From NCBI GenBank assembly GCA_937872895.1, contig CALMUP010000004.1:1-64000 (forward strand): 64,000 bases of DNA, given 5' to 3'. This DNA comes from an uncultured Verrucomicrobiota bacterium. Its GTDB lineage: Bacteria; Verrucomicrobiota; Kiritimatiellia; CAIVKH01. Positions within the stretch are counted from its first letter, which is position 1, and the number at the start of each line of letters is the position of its first letter. Below, one piece after another: positions 44,365 to 51,824 of the stretch. Under the pieces are notes generated by a model. The model had not been told where the DNA came from and made no database searches. It worked only from the letters and a program-made list of their open reading frames with translations. A program made the translations under genes and the position numbers.

Positions 44365-45792
44365 ATGGTTAGCGCGGTTGGCTGGAACAGTATGATGAAC
44401 CTTGGCCTGATCGGTCGGATGGCGGCGCTGGTGGTCGCGGTCAAGTTCCTGCTCGGGTTGCTGGATCTGGCACCGCTTTTTTTCCTGGGCGATTCCGCGA
44501 CCTACCTGTCCGCGGCGATCGAAGGGTATCTGCCGGTTGATCGCTCATTCACCTACCCGCGCCTGCTCACCTGGCTCGCGGTATATCCAGGCTCATTGAC
44601 CGGTGTGTTGATTGCCCAGATTGCTTCGGGTGCAGTGGCATCCCTTCTCCTCGGGTTCAGCCTGTTCCGCTACGCCAGGGTGCGTCCAGGTATCGCCATG
44701 GCGGCAAGCCTTGCCCTTGCGCTCGACCCGCTGAATGTTGTCCATGAGCGCCTGGTGCTGACCGAATCGTTGGCTCTGCTTGGCTATGCCGGGGTCCTGA
44801 CGCTCGGGCTGGCCTATGTGGAGAGGCCGCGTTTCCTGGTGATTGCCGCAACCTGTGCGCTGGGTGTCGCACTCGTAAGCCTCCGTTTTGTGTTTATCCC
44901 GATGGTCCTGCTCTTTCCGTTGCTCTTGGTCGCCATCGCCGGGGTCACCTTTCGGGATGCCAGGCTGTCCGGTCCCCGATGGCTTGTTCTGGCCGCGCAC
45001 CTGCTTGGTGCGGTTGTGCTGACCGGATGGATGCACCACGGCTACCGCGCGTATGTGGGTCGCCACTTCAGGGGTCACCCCGGCTACCAGCACATGGATG
45101 GTCTGATGTTGTTGGGGGCGTGGTCACCGATGGTGGAGGCGAACGATACCCCGAATGCGCGGTTCGCCGCCATCATCGCTCAGCTACGCCAAGATTCCGG
45201 TGTGCCTTCGGGCCTCCGGCTCCACCGCGAGGCACAGATCTGGCAACCCGGGGGCCTGGCGGAAACCCTGGTGCGCGATGTGTTCGCGGGCGATCGGATC
45301 GCCGCCAATGCCGCGGCGAAACAGGCGTGCCGGACCGCCGTGTTCCGTGATCCACGCGGCATTGCATCGCTGGGCGCAACGACGTGGATTGAATACCTCA
45401 ATCCATCAACCATGCAGGAACGCATCCTGGTCGAGCAGGGATGGGCCCGTCCGCTGGATGAGCGTTTTCTGCAGGTGGTGCGCGTGCGATTCGGTTTCGA
45501 TGCCGCCAGGATTCACCTCGTCCTGACCCCGGCGCGCAGCTACCACCGCTTCGGCTGGCCCTGGTACATCGTGCTCGCGCTGTCCCCGCTGCTCAATCTC
45601 GCGGCCGTGTTCGTCGTCCCGCGCGAACAACGTCCCGCCGCCTTGCTGTTGGCCGTGTGTGCGATGCTGCTCATGGTCGTCACGGTTCTCACCGCTCCGG
45701 GCGCGGTGGTGCGTTACCTTCAGCCGTTCACCGTCACCGCATGGGCGGCCATCGCGTTGCTGGTCAGTGCCGCGATACCCCGTCCCGAGTGA
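44365..45792 (+). CDS. Polytopic membrane protein, GT-C-like
   Basis: This protein of about 475 residues has roughly ten predicted membrane helices. The first loop holds FFLGDSATYLSAAIEGY, with an acidic residue where GT-C glycosyltransferases carry a catalytic Asp, and a large extracytoplasmic segment covers ~215-380. It may move a sugar from a lipid carrier, but no family is firmly recognised. Two starts are possible: ATG at 44365, or ATG at 44392 just before MNLGLIG; neither has a good ribosome binding site. It diverges from the SUMF-domain gene and has no close partner on its strand. Confidence 0.75.
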   Translation: MVSAVGWNSMMNLGLIGRMAALVVAVKFLLGLLDLAPLFFLGDSATYLSAAIEGYLPVDRSFTYPRLLTWLAVYPGSLTGVLIAQIASGAVASLLLGFSLFRYARVRPGIAMAASLALALDPLNVVHERLVLTESLALLGYAGVLTLGLAYVERPRFLVIAATCALGVALVSLRFVFIPMVLLFPLLLVAIAGVTFRDARLSGPRWLVLAAHLLGAVVLTGWMHHGYRAYVGRHFRGHPGYQHMDGLMLLGAWSPMVEANDTPNARFAAIIAQLRQDSGVPSGLRLHREAQIWQPGGLAETLVRDVFAGDRIAANAAAKQACRTAVFRDPRGIASLGATTWIEYLNPSTMQERILVEQGWARPLDERFLQVVRVRFGFDAARIHLVLTPARSYHRFGWPWYIVLALSPLLNLAAVFVVPREQRPAALLLAVCAMLLMVVTVLTAPGAVVRYLQPFTVTAWAAIALLVSAAIPRPE

Positions 45793-45807
45793 GCCGCAAC
45801 GCGGGAA

Positions 45808-46020
45808 TCATCCCCTTTGCCGGGAACCTGCTTCGCTACGGAACAGCGCGATCCGCCCTTCTTTGTTGCGGTGCACCTGTACCTGGTCGCCGCGCCGCGA
45901 AAGGCGCTCGCATTCCTTCTGGCACCATGCTGAAAAGGTGATTCGACCGCACGTGGTGGTGACCTCGTCGTCGGGTACCAGCCACAGGCTGATACGGTAC
46001 TTGTCGTTAAACGGCTTCAT
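45808..46020 (-). CDS. Small hypothetical protein
   Basis: This 70-residue protein has no known family: MKPFNDKYRISLWLVPDDEV...GRITFSAWCQKECERLSRRGDQVQVHRNKEGRIALF. Codon use is GC-rich at third positions like its neighbours, which favours a real gene. Alternating hydrophobic residues suggest a small beta-rich fold with three cysteines. GGAG lies about 11 nt before the ATG. It converges with the membrane-protein gene, 15 nt away. Confidence 0.5.
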   Translation of the reverse strand: MKPFNDKYRISLWLVPDDEVTTTCGRITFSAWCQKECERLSRRGDQVQVHRNKEGRIALFRSEAGSRQRG

Positions 46021-46184
46021 GGCTACACGGACTCCAATGCAGGAAATGGGGGTGGAACTCGGGCGGGTCGGAATGATTTCAGCCACAACGCGGGAAACCC
46101 GGCAGGGCGCAGGTAACCAGGGAAAGGGTGTCCACGCACCGCAGGGATGGCCGGTGCCGGGTCGGGGTGTGGCTGGGTCCGCGC

Positions 46185-46523
46185 CTAAAGGATCAGTTGG
46201 CTGTGCCGGAAGGCGGCATGTGTCTCGTCCGGACTTGGTGACCGATGCCGCGCCGTGCAGGAGCCTTGGAGATCGGTGCCATGTCGCTGGCCCCGGTCAT
46301 GCCACACCGTGCAGGCGGAGGGGTGGTCAGGGAACGAGAGTTTCCGGCCGGTTTGGAACTTCGCGGGCAACAGTGGTTCCGGTCCGTTTTCCAGGAAGGC
46401 CATTTCCGCATCCGGGGACATCAGGATTTCGGCCAACGCGGCAGCACGCAGGCCCAGTCCATCCGGCATGAACGCCATCAGGACCACGAGGCAAGCCACC
46501 AATCTGGTATGTACGGGTTTCAC
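46185..46523 (-). CDS. Possible secreted hypothetical protein
   Basis: This candidate of 112 residues starts at GTG (46523). A basic start and hydrophobic core (TRLVACLVVLMAFMPDGLGLRAAALA) look like a signal peptide. The mature part (EILMSPDAEMAFLENGPEPLLPAKFQTG...SACTVWHDRGQRHG) matches no family I know. Codon use is similar to neighbouring genes. There is no clear ribosome binding site, so the start is uncertain. It lies downstream of the GH18 gene with a 201-nt gap. Confidence 0.42.
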   Translation of the reverse strand: MKPVHTRLVACLVVLMAFMPDGLGLRAAALAEILMSPDAEMAFLENGPEPLLPAKFQTGRKLSFPDHPSACTVWHDRGQRHGTDLQGSCTARHRSPSPDETHAAFRHSQLIL

Positions 46524-46724
46524 GGTTCCACGGCAGCTCCGGGTCGCGCGATCAGCTGCCGGTGCACAGCATCCAACTGGACCAGGCAAAACGCAAGTGT
46601 CAAAACGGTGGGGTAATGGCGCCGAGATGAAGAGCACGTCGATGGTTGCAGGCCCGTTTTGGCCGATGGCTTTATTCCTTCGCGGTCGCGATCTTGGGGA
46701 GGCCACATACAAACGCGGCGGCGG

Positions 46725-47807
46725 TCAGCGGAATTCCTTTTGCCACAAGCGCACCGCCTCGTAGGCAAAGGCGTAGGGTTTGGTGCCGCCGTCGCGCGAT
46801 GCGTCCCAGTTGATCGACCAGGTCATCAGGCCGGCGAGGTTGGGATGACCGCCCTTCTGCCGCAAGCGGTAGGCGGTCTTGTAGGTGGGTTTGCCGGTGA
46901 GCAGGTAATGCATGGCGGCCTGGAGCTGCGCCGGCGTGAGGTATCCGCCGCCGCTGGCCGCGGAGGGCGTGGCGGGGAGGCCGATGGCGACCTTATCGGC
47001 GCCGAGACCAGGGAAGACGTTCTTCGGGTTCAGGCCGACCGGGAACCCGAGGATCAGCATCTCGGTCAGCGCGACCACGAAATCCGGCGTGCCCTTGGTC
47101 ACGATCAGGCCCTTCTCGTTGATCTCGCGTCCGTCGTACACCAGCTGGGTGCCCGAGTTGTAGTACTGCATGTGCACGACATCGAGCACGTCGCGCAGGG
47201 CGTGCAGGACCGGCAGGTAGCCGCCGAATTCCCGGCCGTAGCGCTTGTGGCCGGCGGTCATGAACTGGGTCTCCGGCGATGCGCTGAGCACGAAGGTGTT
47301 GTCGAAGTGGTTGACCACGGTGCGGATGCCCTCGATGAAATACACCACGCGTGGGGTTTTCGGCCGCCGGAAATCGGTGTCGCCCGGGTCGAGCACCAGC
47401 GAATGTTTCTCCAGGTTGATGTCGATGCCGTTGAAACCGTAACGCTCGACCAGGTCGATCAGGCTGCGCGCGAAGGCCTGCCCCTGCTTACGCGAGTTGA
47501 GCACGACCGGATGGTTGCCGCCGCCGATCGACAGCAGCACGCGCGTGCCGCGTGCCTGGTGGTAGGCGATGTCGCGCTTGAACTCCTCGGGCGGCTGTTT
47601 CTTCGGCTCGAACACCATCGCGCCCGAACCTTTCGGATCGGGAATGGCGAAGGCCACGTTGATCTGGTTGTACACCGAGGGCACGTCGCGCAGGCGGATG
47701 TACTCGGTGGATTTGCCGGTCCAGTTGTGCCAGTAGCCGACCATCAGCGGACCGGCGTGGGCACTGGTGGCTAACAGGAAAAGTAAGCTGATGATACGAA
47801 TCAACAT
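46725..47807 (-). CDS. Secreted GH18 (chitinase-like) protein with altered catalytic motif
   Basis: This 360-residue protein has a signal peptide (LIRIISLLFLLATSAHA) and a GH18 TIM barrel: PLMVGYWHNWTG, INVAFAIPDP, RVLLSIGGGNH, the catalytic strand FNGIDINLEKH, FVLSASPETQF, DVVHMQYYNSG and GLMTWSINWDAS. The usual DGxDxDxE reads N126-G-I-D129-I-N131-L-E133. The acid Glu133 is kept, but the Asp two residues before it is Asn. That should weaken substrate-assisted catalysis, so it may be a slow enzyme or a chitin-binding protein. It stands alone on its strand. Confidence 0.9.
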   Translation of the reverse strand: MLIRIISLLFLLATSAHAGPLMVGYWHNWTGKSTEYIRLRDVPSVYNQINVAFAIPDPKGSGAMVFEPKKQPPEEFKRDIAYHQARGTRVLLSIGGGNHPVVLNSRKQGQAFARSLIDLVERYGFNGIDINLEKHSLVLDPGDTDFRRPKTPRVVYFIEGIRTVVNHFDNTFVLSASPETQFMTAGHKRYGREFGGYLPVLHALRDVLDVVHMQYYNSGTQLVYDGREINEKGLIVTKGTPDFVVALTEMLILGFPVGLNPKNVFPGLGADKVAIGLPATPSAASGGGYLTPAQLQAAMHYLLTGKPTYKTAYRLRQKGGHPNLAGLMTWSINWDASRDGGTKPYAFAYEAVRLWQKEFR

Positions 47808-47820
47808 GGTGGCAGATGAT

Positions 47821-47994
47821 AGGAGGAAAAGCCGATCGCGCCATGAAAATCGCACCGGATGCGATCGAGAGCTCGTCGTTCGCGGGATGCTCCTTCTTGT
47901 CCGGCTTGCCACCCTTGCCGGACCACTGGTTTCTGGCCTGCGCAGTGAATTCAGCGATCGTGACTGCGCTGTCACCGTCGGCATGTCGCCCTTC
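47821..47994 (-). pseudogene. Possible remnant of an EF-hand-bearing exported protein
   Basis: One minus-strand frame reads GRHADGDSAVTIAEFTAQARNQW, similar to an EF-hand loop and the helix after it as seen at the end of some exported enzymes. A Lys/Pro-rich stretch follows. The surrounding frame has no start or fold. It could be a chance match; no other gene is supported in 47808-48020. Confidence 0.2.
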
Positions 47995-48020
47995 AGGGAA
48001 TGACGAGAATGGCCCTTCTA

Positions 48021-48048
48021 TTGACATCATATTGCAACACAGTATGAT
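48021..48048 (+). promoter_or_regulatory. Promoter of the second vapBC module
   Basis: TTGACA (48021-48026), a 16-bp spacer and TATGAT (48043-48048) precede the ATG at 48056 by 7 nt, predicting a leaderless message. Confidence 0.72.
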
Positions 48049-48055
48049 TTTATGC

Positions 48056-48304
48056 ATGCGAACAACCATAGATATGCCTGATGCGCTGTTCCGTCGCGCC
48101 AAGATGGTGATGGCCAAGCGGGGCATGACCTTCCGTTCGCTGGTCATCGACGCACTGGAGCAGGCGCTGGATGAGAACCGGTCCAAGGCGTTTGTATTGC
48201 GCGAGGCCTCGGCCGGTTATGCCGTGGACAAGAAAGGCGGAGTTTCCCGTCAAAACATCAATAAGAAGATCGACGAAATCCGTGAACCCAGGGTTACGTC
48301 GTGA
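48056..48304 (+). CDS. VapB-type antitoxin (second module)
   Basis: This 82-residue protein begins MRTTIDMPDALFRRAKMVMAKRGMTFRSLVIDALEQAL, a ribbon-helix-helix domain, followed by a basic toxin-binding tail. It should inhibit the PIN protein encoded next and repress its own promoter. The -10 box is so close that the ATG is probably the first transcribed base or nearly so. The toxin start overlaps its stop (GTGA). Confidence 0.85.
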   Translation: MRTTIDMPDALFRRAKMVMAKRGMTFRSLVIDALEQALDENRSKAFVLREASAGYAVDKKGGVSRQNINKKIDEIREPRVTS

Positions 48305-48738
48305 TTGCGTTGGATACCAATATCCTTGTGCATGCTCATCAGCGGGAGGCTGAACTTCATGCCGAAGCGGTGCGCGTAGTACGAGAATTGGCCGAATCGC
48401 CCGTGCCTTGGGGCATAGGTTATCACAGCCTGATTGAATTCTATGCCGTGGTTACTCACACGAAATTGTGGAGGCAGCCTTCAACGCCCCGGCAGGCGAT
48501 GGACCAGATAGCTGCTTGGAGGGAATCGCCTTCGTTGCGTGTGCTTTTGGACAATGAAGACAGCCTCGGTCTTCTTGGTCAATTGGTCCAGAAGGCTAAA
48601 ATAACCGGCGGTCAGATCCATGATGCCCGTATAGCCGCCAGTTGCATGGCCTATGGTGTACGCGAACTATGGACGGTGGATCGAGACTTCAGTCGTTTCC
48701 CCACGCTAAAGATCCGCAACCCACTCATGGCGCCATGA
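48301..48738 (+). CDS. PIN-domain ribonuclease toxin (VapC family)
   Basis: This 145-residue PIN domain starts with GTG. Metal-binding acids are seen in ALDTNILVHAHQ, YHSLIEFYAVV, IHDARIAASCM and LWTVDRDFSRFP. It belongs to the TA-type PIN group with a DTN start. RNA cleavage is expected from the family; the target is unknown. It is coupled to its antitoxin by a 4-nt overlap. Confidence 0.9.
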   Translation: MIALDTNILVHAHQREAELHAEAVRVVRELAESPVPWGIGYHSLIEFYAVVTHTKLWRQPSTPRQAMDQIAAWRESPSLRVLLDNEDSLGLLGQLVQKAKITGGQIHDARIAASCMAYGVRELWTVDRDFSRFPTLKIRNPLMAP

Positions 48739-48764
48739 AACGGCCCGCCGACGGGTGATCGCTC

Positions 48765-48881
48765 CTAGGCCGAAAAGCTCTTGGCCTGGTTCTTCTTCTC
48801 TTTCTTGGCCGCGCGTTTCTCGGCGAGGGTCTTCTGCGGTGCCTTCTTGGATGCCTTCTTGGTGTCGTGCGACTTGCTCAT
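48765..48881 (-). CDS. 38-residue lysine-rich protein
   Basis: The small protein MSKSHDTKKASKKAPQKTLA... runs to a C-terminal KSFSA and has about 14 Lys residues. GGGAGA lies about 7 nt before its ATG. Tiny basic proteins with this MSKSxDxKK opening and TLxEKRAAKK middle occur in many bacteria without known function. Nucleic-acid or ribosome binding is likely from charge alone. Confidence 0.75.
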   Translation of the reverse strand: MSKSHDTKKASKKAPQKTLAEKRAAKKEKKNQAKSFSA

Positions 48882-49000
48882 GGATCGTCTCCCGCGGGGT
48901 GTACCATCCCCGGCATCATGCCGGGTGGTGCGAACAGGCTATAGGCTTTTGGCGGCCACACCGCAACAAGATACGGGTATGATCGGGCCGACACGGTTTC

Positions 49001-49025
49001 CGCGCCCTTCCGGGCGCGCGTTTTT
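49001..49025 (+). terminator. Hairpin with T tract
   Basis: CGCGCCC/GGGCGCG (49001-49007 with 49012-49018) is followed by five T residues at 49021-49025 on the plus strand. It could end the vapBC transcript 260 bp upstream, or act on the convergent gene. Confidence 0.5.
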
Positions 49026-49447
49026 CAGAACAGGAACCCGACCCCCGCCGTGCCGAGCCAATCGTCATCGCCGTCGCCGACGCGGCGGTAGCCGCCGGTG
49101 CTAAGCAGCAGGCGCTTGATGCTTGCTTCCAGTTCGACGCCGAGGAAGGTCTGGTTATCATCCACATCGATCGGTTCGATCCAGGTGCGCAGCATCGCCG
49201 CCTTGACGCCAAAACCGACCTTGCCGTGGCCGGTGCCGTCCAGGCCCACGGCGAGTTTGCCACCGCCGACACCGGCTTCCGCCTGGATCGTCGGACGCAA
49301 TCCGCCGTCATCGTCCCCGAACTTCACCCCGGCGGTGCCGCTCGCGATCAGCGGCGAGGACAAACGCAGTCCGAAGAAACCGTCCGCGGCAAACACAGCC
49401 GGCGCGGTCAACAGGGCCAACAGGAGCAGGGTGCTTCGAACATGCAT
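49025..49447 (-). CDS. Exported hypothetical protein, possible outer-membrane barrel
   Basis: This 140-residue protein has a signal peptide (MHVRSTLLLLALLTAPAVFAA). The mature part consists of amphipathic strands with Gly and aromatic residues (FFGLRLSSPLIASGTAGVKFG, KVGFGVKAAMLRTW, FLGVELEASIKRLLLSTGGYRRVG) and ends in phenylalanine (GVGFLF), a pattern common in outer-membrane beta barrels. It is too short for most known families. It appears monocistronic. Confidence 0.72.
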   Translation of the reverse strand: MHVRSTLLLLALLTAPAVFAADGFFGLRLSSPLIASGTAGVKFGDDDGGLRPTIQAEAGVGGGKLAVGLDGTGHGKVGFGVKAAMLRTWIEPIDVDDNQTFLGVELEASIKRLLLSTGGYRRVGDGDDDWLGTAGVGFLF

Positions 49448-49573
49448 GGTGAGGATTCCTTTTGCACCACGCTACGCCAGACCCCATGCCAACCTCAAGC
49501 GGGGAATCACCGAGACCGACTTGCAGGATTGGAGAGGAAACTCGGTTTGGCAGCCGCACGGATCCAGGCTCGC

Positions 49574-50011
49574 TCATGCTTCCGGCAACGGAACGACCTC
49601 GATCCAGGGAAAGAGGCGATAATCCCGATCCTCGGTCAGAATGCGGATTATCCCATGTTCCCGCATAAGCACAGCCACATGCAGGTCATGAACCATATTT
49701 CCACGGATGCGCGGAGCTTCCTGAAGGCAGCGTGCCGTTGCATCCGCGTGTTCCGCCGTCTCAGTCAGCAGGTGGCAATCAGGGTGGGTGACAAGTTCCC
49801 AGGCGAAGCGCCAAGCCACATCGGTTTCGAGAGGGGCGTGAAAGATCTTGGGATGGGTGGCAACGCGCATGAATTCGTACACGATGCTCCAGGACAAAGC
49901 CCAGCTCCCGCCCTTGTTGACGATGGATTCCAGCATGCGAGTGGCGAGCTGGTTTCTGGGATCGTCGCGGTTGACCGCGTACAGCAGAATATTCGTATCA
50001 ATCAGGATCAT
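49574..50011 (-). CDS. PIN-domain ribonuclease toxin (third module)
   Basis: This 145-residue PIN domain has metal-binding acids in MILIDTNILLYAVN, SIVYEFMRVATH, NMVHDLHVAVLM and ILTEDRDYRLFP. It overlaps its antitoxin gene by 4 nt. Its subgroup (DTNILLYA, VHDLHVAVL) is the one often annotated as TA-system VapC. Activity is inferred from the family. Confidence 0.9.
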   Translation of the reverse strand: MILIDTNILLYAVNRDDPRNQLATRMLESIVNKGGSWALSWSIVYEFMRVATHPKIFHAPLETDVAWRFAWELVTHPDCHLLTETAEHADATARCLQEAPRIRGNMVHDLHVAVLMREHGIIRILTEDRDYRLFPWIEVVPLPEA

Positions 50012-50247
50012 CGCTCGTCCATGATCCGGTACAGGGCATCGCGATCCGAAACATCAACGATTGGCATTCCCATGGAAACGGGTTTCACCGTGTAGATGGG
50101 TCGAGGTTCACGAACAGCCCGTTCGTCACGGGATAACCGTTCGTCCAAGGCCTCGGTCACCACTTCCGACAGGTTTTTGTCGTGCTTTAGAGCGTACGCC
50201 TTGGCCCGTTTGAATACGGGATCGGCTATGATCAGGGTCGTTCTCAT
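50008..50247 (-). CDS. VapB-type antitoxin (third module)
   Basis: This 79-residue protein has a ribbon-helix-helix start (MRTTLIIADPVFKRAKAYALKHDKNLSEVVTEALDERL) and a Pro-rich tail (PRPIYTVKPVSMG) for toxin binding. Its start is similar to the second module antitoxin (MRTTIDMPDALFRRAK), which suggests related but distinct modules. Direct repeats in the promoter region are candidate operators. Confidence 0.87.
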   Translation of the reverse strand: MRTTLIIADPVFKRAKAYALKHDKNLSEVVTEALDERLSRDERAVREPRPIYTVKPVSMGMPIVDVSDRDALYRIMDER

Positions 50248-50277
50248 CGTTTTGATTGATCATCCCAAGCTGTCGTC

Positions 50278-50295
50278 TTGCATACAAGCATACAA
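50278..50295. promoter_or_regulatory. Direct repeats upstream of third vapB
   Basis: GCATACAA occurs twice head to tail (50280-50287 and 50288-50295) in an AT-rich stretch 33-48 bp before the antitoxin start. It is a likely operator for VapBC autoregulation. Confidence 0.5.
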
Positions 50296-50349
50296 TATAT
50301 ATGACTGAGTGCAAGGGCGGATTCCCAGGGCTTTCGAGGCCCGGTAGGG

Positions 50350-50380
50350 AAAAAAAGCGGGGGCCGGATGGCCCCCGCTT
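50350..50380 (-). terminator. Rho-independent terminator of pfp
   Basis: AAGCGGGGGCC (50355-50365) and GGCCCCCGCTT (50370-50380) pair perfectly around a 4-nt loop. On the minus strand the stem is followed by a run of seven T residues, 55 nt after the pfp stop. Confidence 0.9.
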
Positions 50381-50434
50381 CGATGGTCGGGACGGGAAAC
50401 CTTCCGGCCCCCGCGAACGAAACGTCACGTCGGG

Positions 50435-51661
50435 TTACTTCGCCTTCGGGACCTTCACGCCCTTGAAGCGGCCGATGACCGGGAGTTTGCCGACCAGCGG
50501 CTTGGCGTAGTCGATGAACGCCTTGGTGACGTCGTTGGCTTCCTTGTTGATGAAGTGGTCCGGCACGTGGCGGGTTTCCTTCGAGACCTGGCGCAGTTCG
50601 ACGCGCTCGTAGTACACGTTGTACTTCTTGCCCGGCTTGCGCTTGATGGCGATCGAGCCGCTGGAGAACTTGCCGGCGACCGCGGCCTGGACGGCCTTCT
50701 GTCCGACCGTGCGGGCCTCCTTGGCGTCGACCTCGGAGACGAGGCCGGCGAAGGAGCGCTGGAGGTAGCCGAAGGTGTCGGCGCGCACGCGCGAGATGTT
50801 CGCCTTCTCCTTGATCTCCTTGGCGAGCAGGTCGCCCAGCGCACCGGAGCCGCTCAACTGCACGTTGCCGTGCGAGTCGACTTCCTTGATGAACTTCGCG
50901 GCGACCGGCGTGCCGTTCTCGTCGGAGATGCCCTCGGATACCGCGACCATGCAGCGCCCGTACTTCTTGACCACGGCCTGCACGTCGGTGACGAACTTGT
51001 CGGTGGAGAAGGGGCGTTCCGGCAGGTAGATCAGGTGCGGCCCGTCATCGGGGTACACGCGGGCCAGCGCGGCGGCGGCGGTCAGGAAGCCGGCGTGGCG
51101 GCCCATGATGATGTTGATCTTCACGCCGGGCAGGGCGCGGTTGTCGAGGTTGTCGCCCATGAACGCCTGGGCCACGAACTTGGCTCCACTGCCGAAGCCG
51201 GGGGTGTGGTCGTTTTCCTTCAGGTCGTTGTCGATCGTCTTGCAGATGTGGTAGCACTGCATCTGGTAGCCGTACTTCTTGGCTTCCTCGTTGATGATGT
51301 GCGTGGTCTCGGCCGAGTCGTTGCCGCCAATGTAGAAGAAATAGCGGATGTTGTACTTCTGCAGGACCTTGAAGATCGCGACGCAGTCTTCCGGGGTCGG
51401 CTTCTTGCGGACCGAGCCGAGCATGGAGGAGGGGGTGTTGGCGACTTCCTCGAGGGTCTTCGCGCTTTCCTTGGCGAGGTCGATGAAGTTCTCGTCGAGG
51501 ATGCCCTTGATGCCGTGGAGGGAGCCGTAGATCTTCTTGATCTGCGCCTTGTGCTTCCTGGCCTCGACGACCGCGCCGATCAGGCTCTGGTTGATGACCA
51601 TGGTCGGACCGCCGCTCTGGGCGATCAACATGTTGCCGACGACTTTCTTCGCTGTTGCCAT
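50435..51661 (-). CDS. pfp: Diphosphate-dependent 6-phosphofructokinase
   Basis: This 408-residue phosphofructokinase phosphorylates fructose 6-phosphate. IGGNDSAET at 111-119 replaces the ATP-type GGDGS, and K141 precedes TIDND; both features mark pyrophosphate-using enzymes. Catalysis would be reversible, letting the cell run glycolysis or gluconeogenesis with PPi. Other conserved segments are AQSGGPTMVINQSL, GFGSGAKF and NIIMGRHAGFLTAAAA. A promoter lies about 40 bp upstream, GAGAGG serves as ribosome binding site, and a strong terminator follows. Confidence 0.93.
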   Translation of the reverse strand: MATAKKVVGNMLIAQSGGPTMVINQSLIGAVVEARKHKAQIKKIYGSLHGIKGILDENFIDLAKESAKTLEEVANTPSSMLGSVRKKPTPEDCVAIFKVLQKYNIRYFFYIGGNDSAETTHIINEEAKKYGYQMQCYHICKTIDNDLKENDHTPGFGSGAKFVAQAFMGDNLDNRALPGVKINIIMGRHAGFLTAAAALARVYPDDGPHLIYLPERPFSTDKFVTDVQAVVKKYGRCMVAVSEGISDENGTPVAAKFIKEVDSHGNVQLSGSGALGDLLAKEIKEKANISRVRADTFGYLQRSFAGLVSEVDAKEARTVGQKAVQAAVAGKFSSGSIAIKRKPGKKYNVYYERVELRQVSKETRHVPDHFINKEANDVTKAFIDYAKPLVGKLPVIGRFKGVKVPKAK

Positions 51662-51698
51662 ACGTTCCTCTCAACGGTTGTGGGTTAAAAACAGGCCG

Positions 51699-51726
51699 AA
51701 TGTAGCGAAAACCACCGTCACTGCAA
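51699..51726 (-). promoter_or_regulatory. pfp promoter
   Basis: On the minus strand TTGCAG (51726-51721), a 16-bp spacer and TACATT (51704-51699) precede pfp. Confidence 0.6.
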
Positions 51727-51824
51727 GCGTGTTGTCGGTCAGGCTTTCCCCGGTTTGTGCGGCGGGGCGGGGGATGGCCACGCTTCCCGGTTGATTCCGC
51801 CGGGGAAATCGCCAGAGTAGCGGC

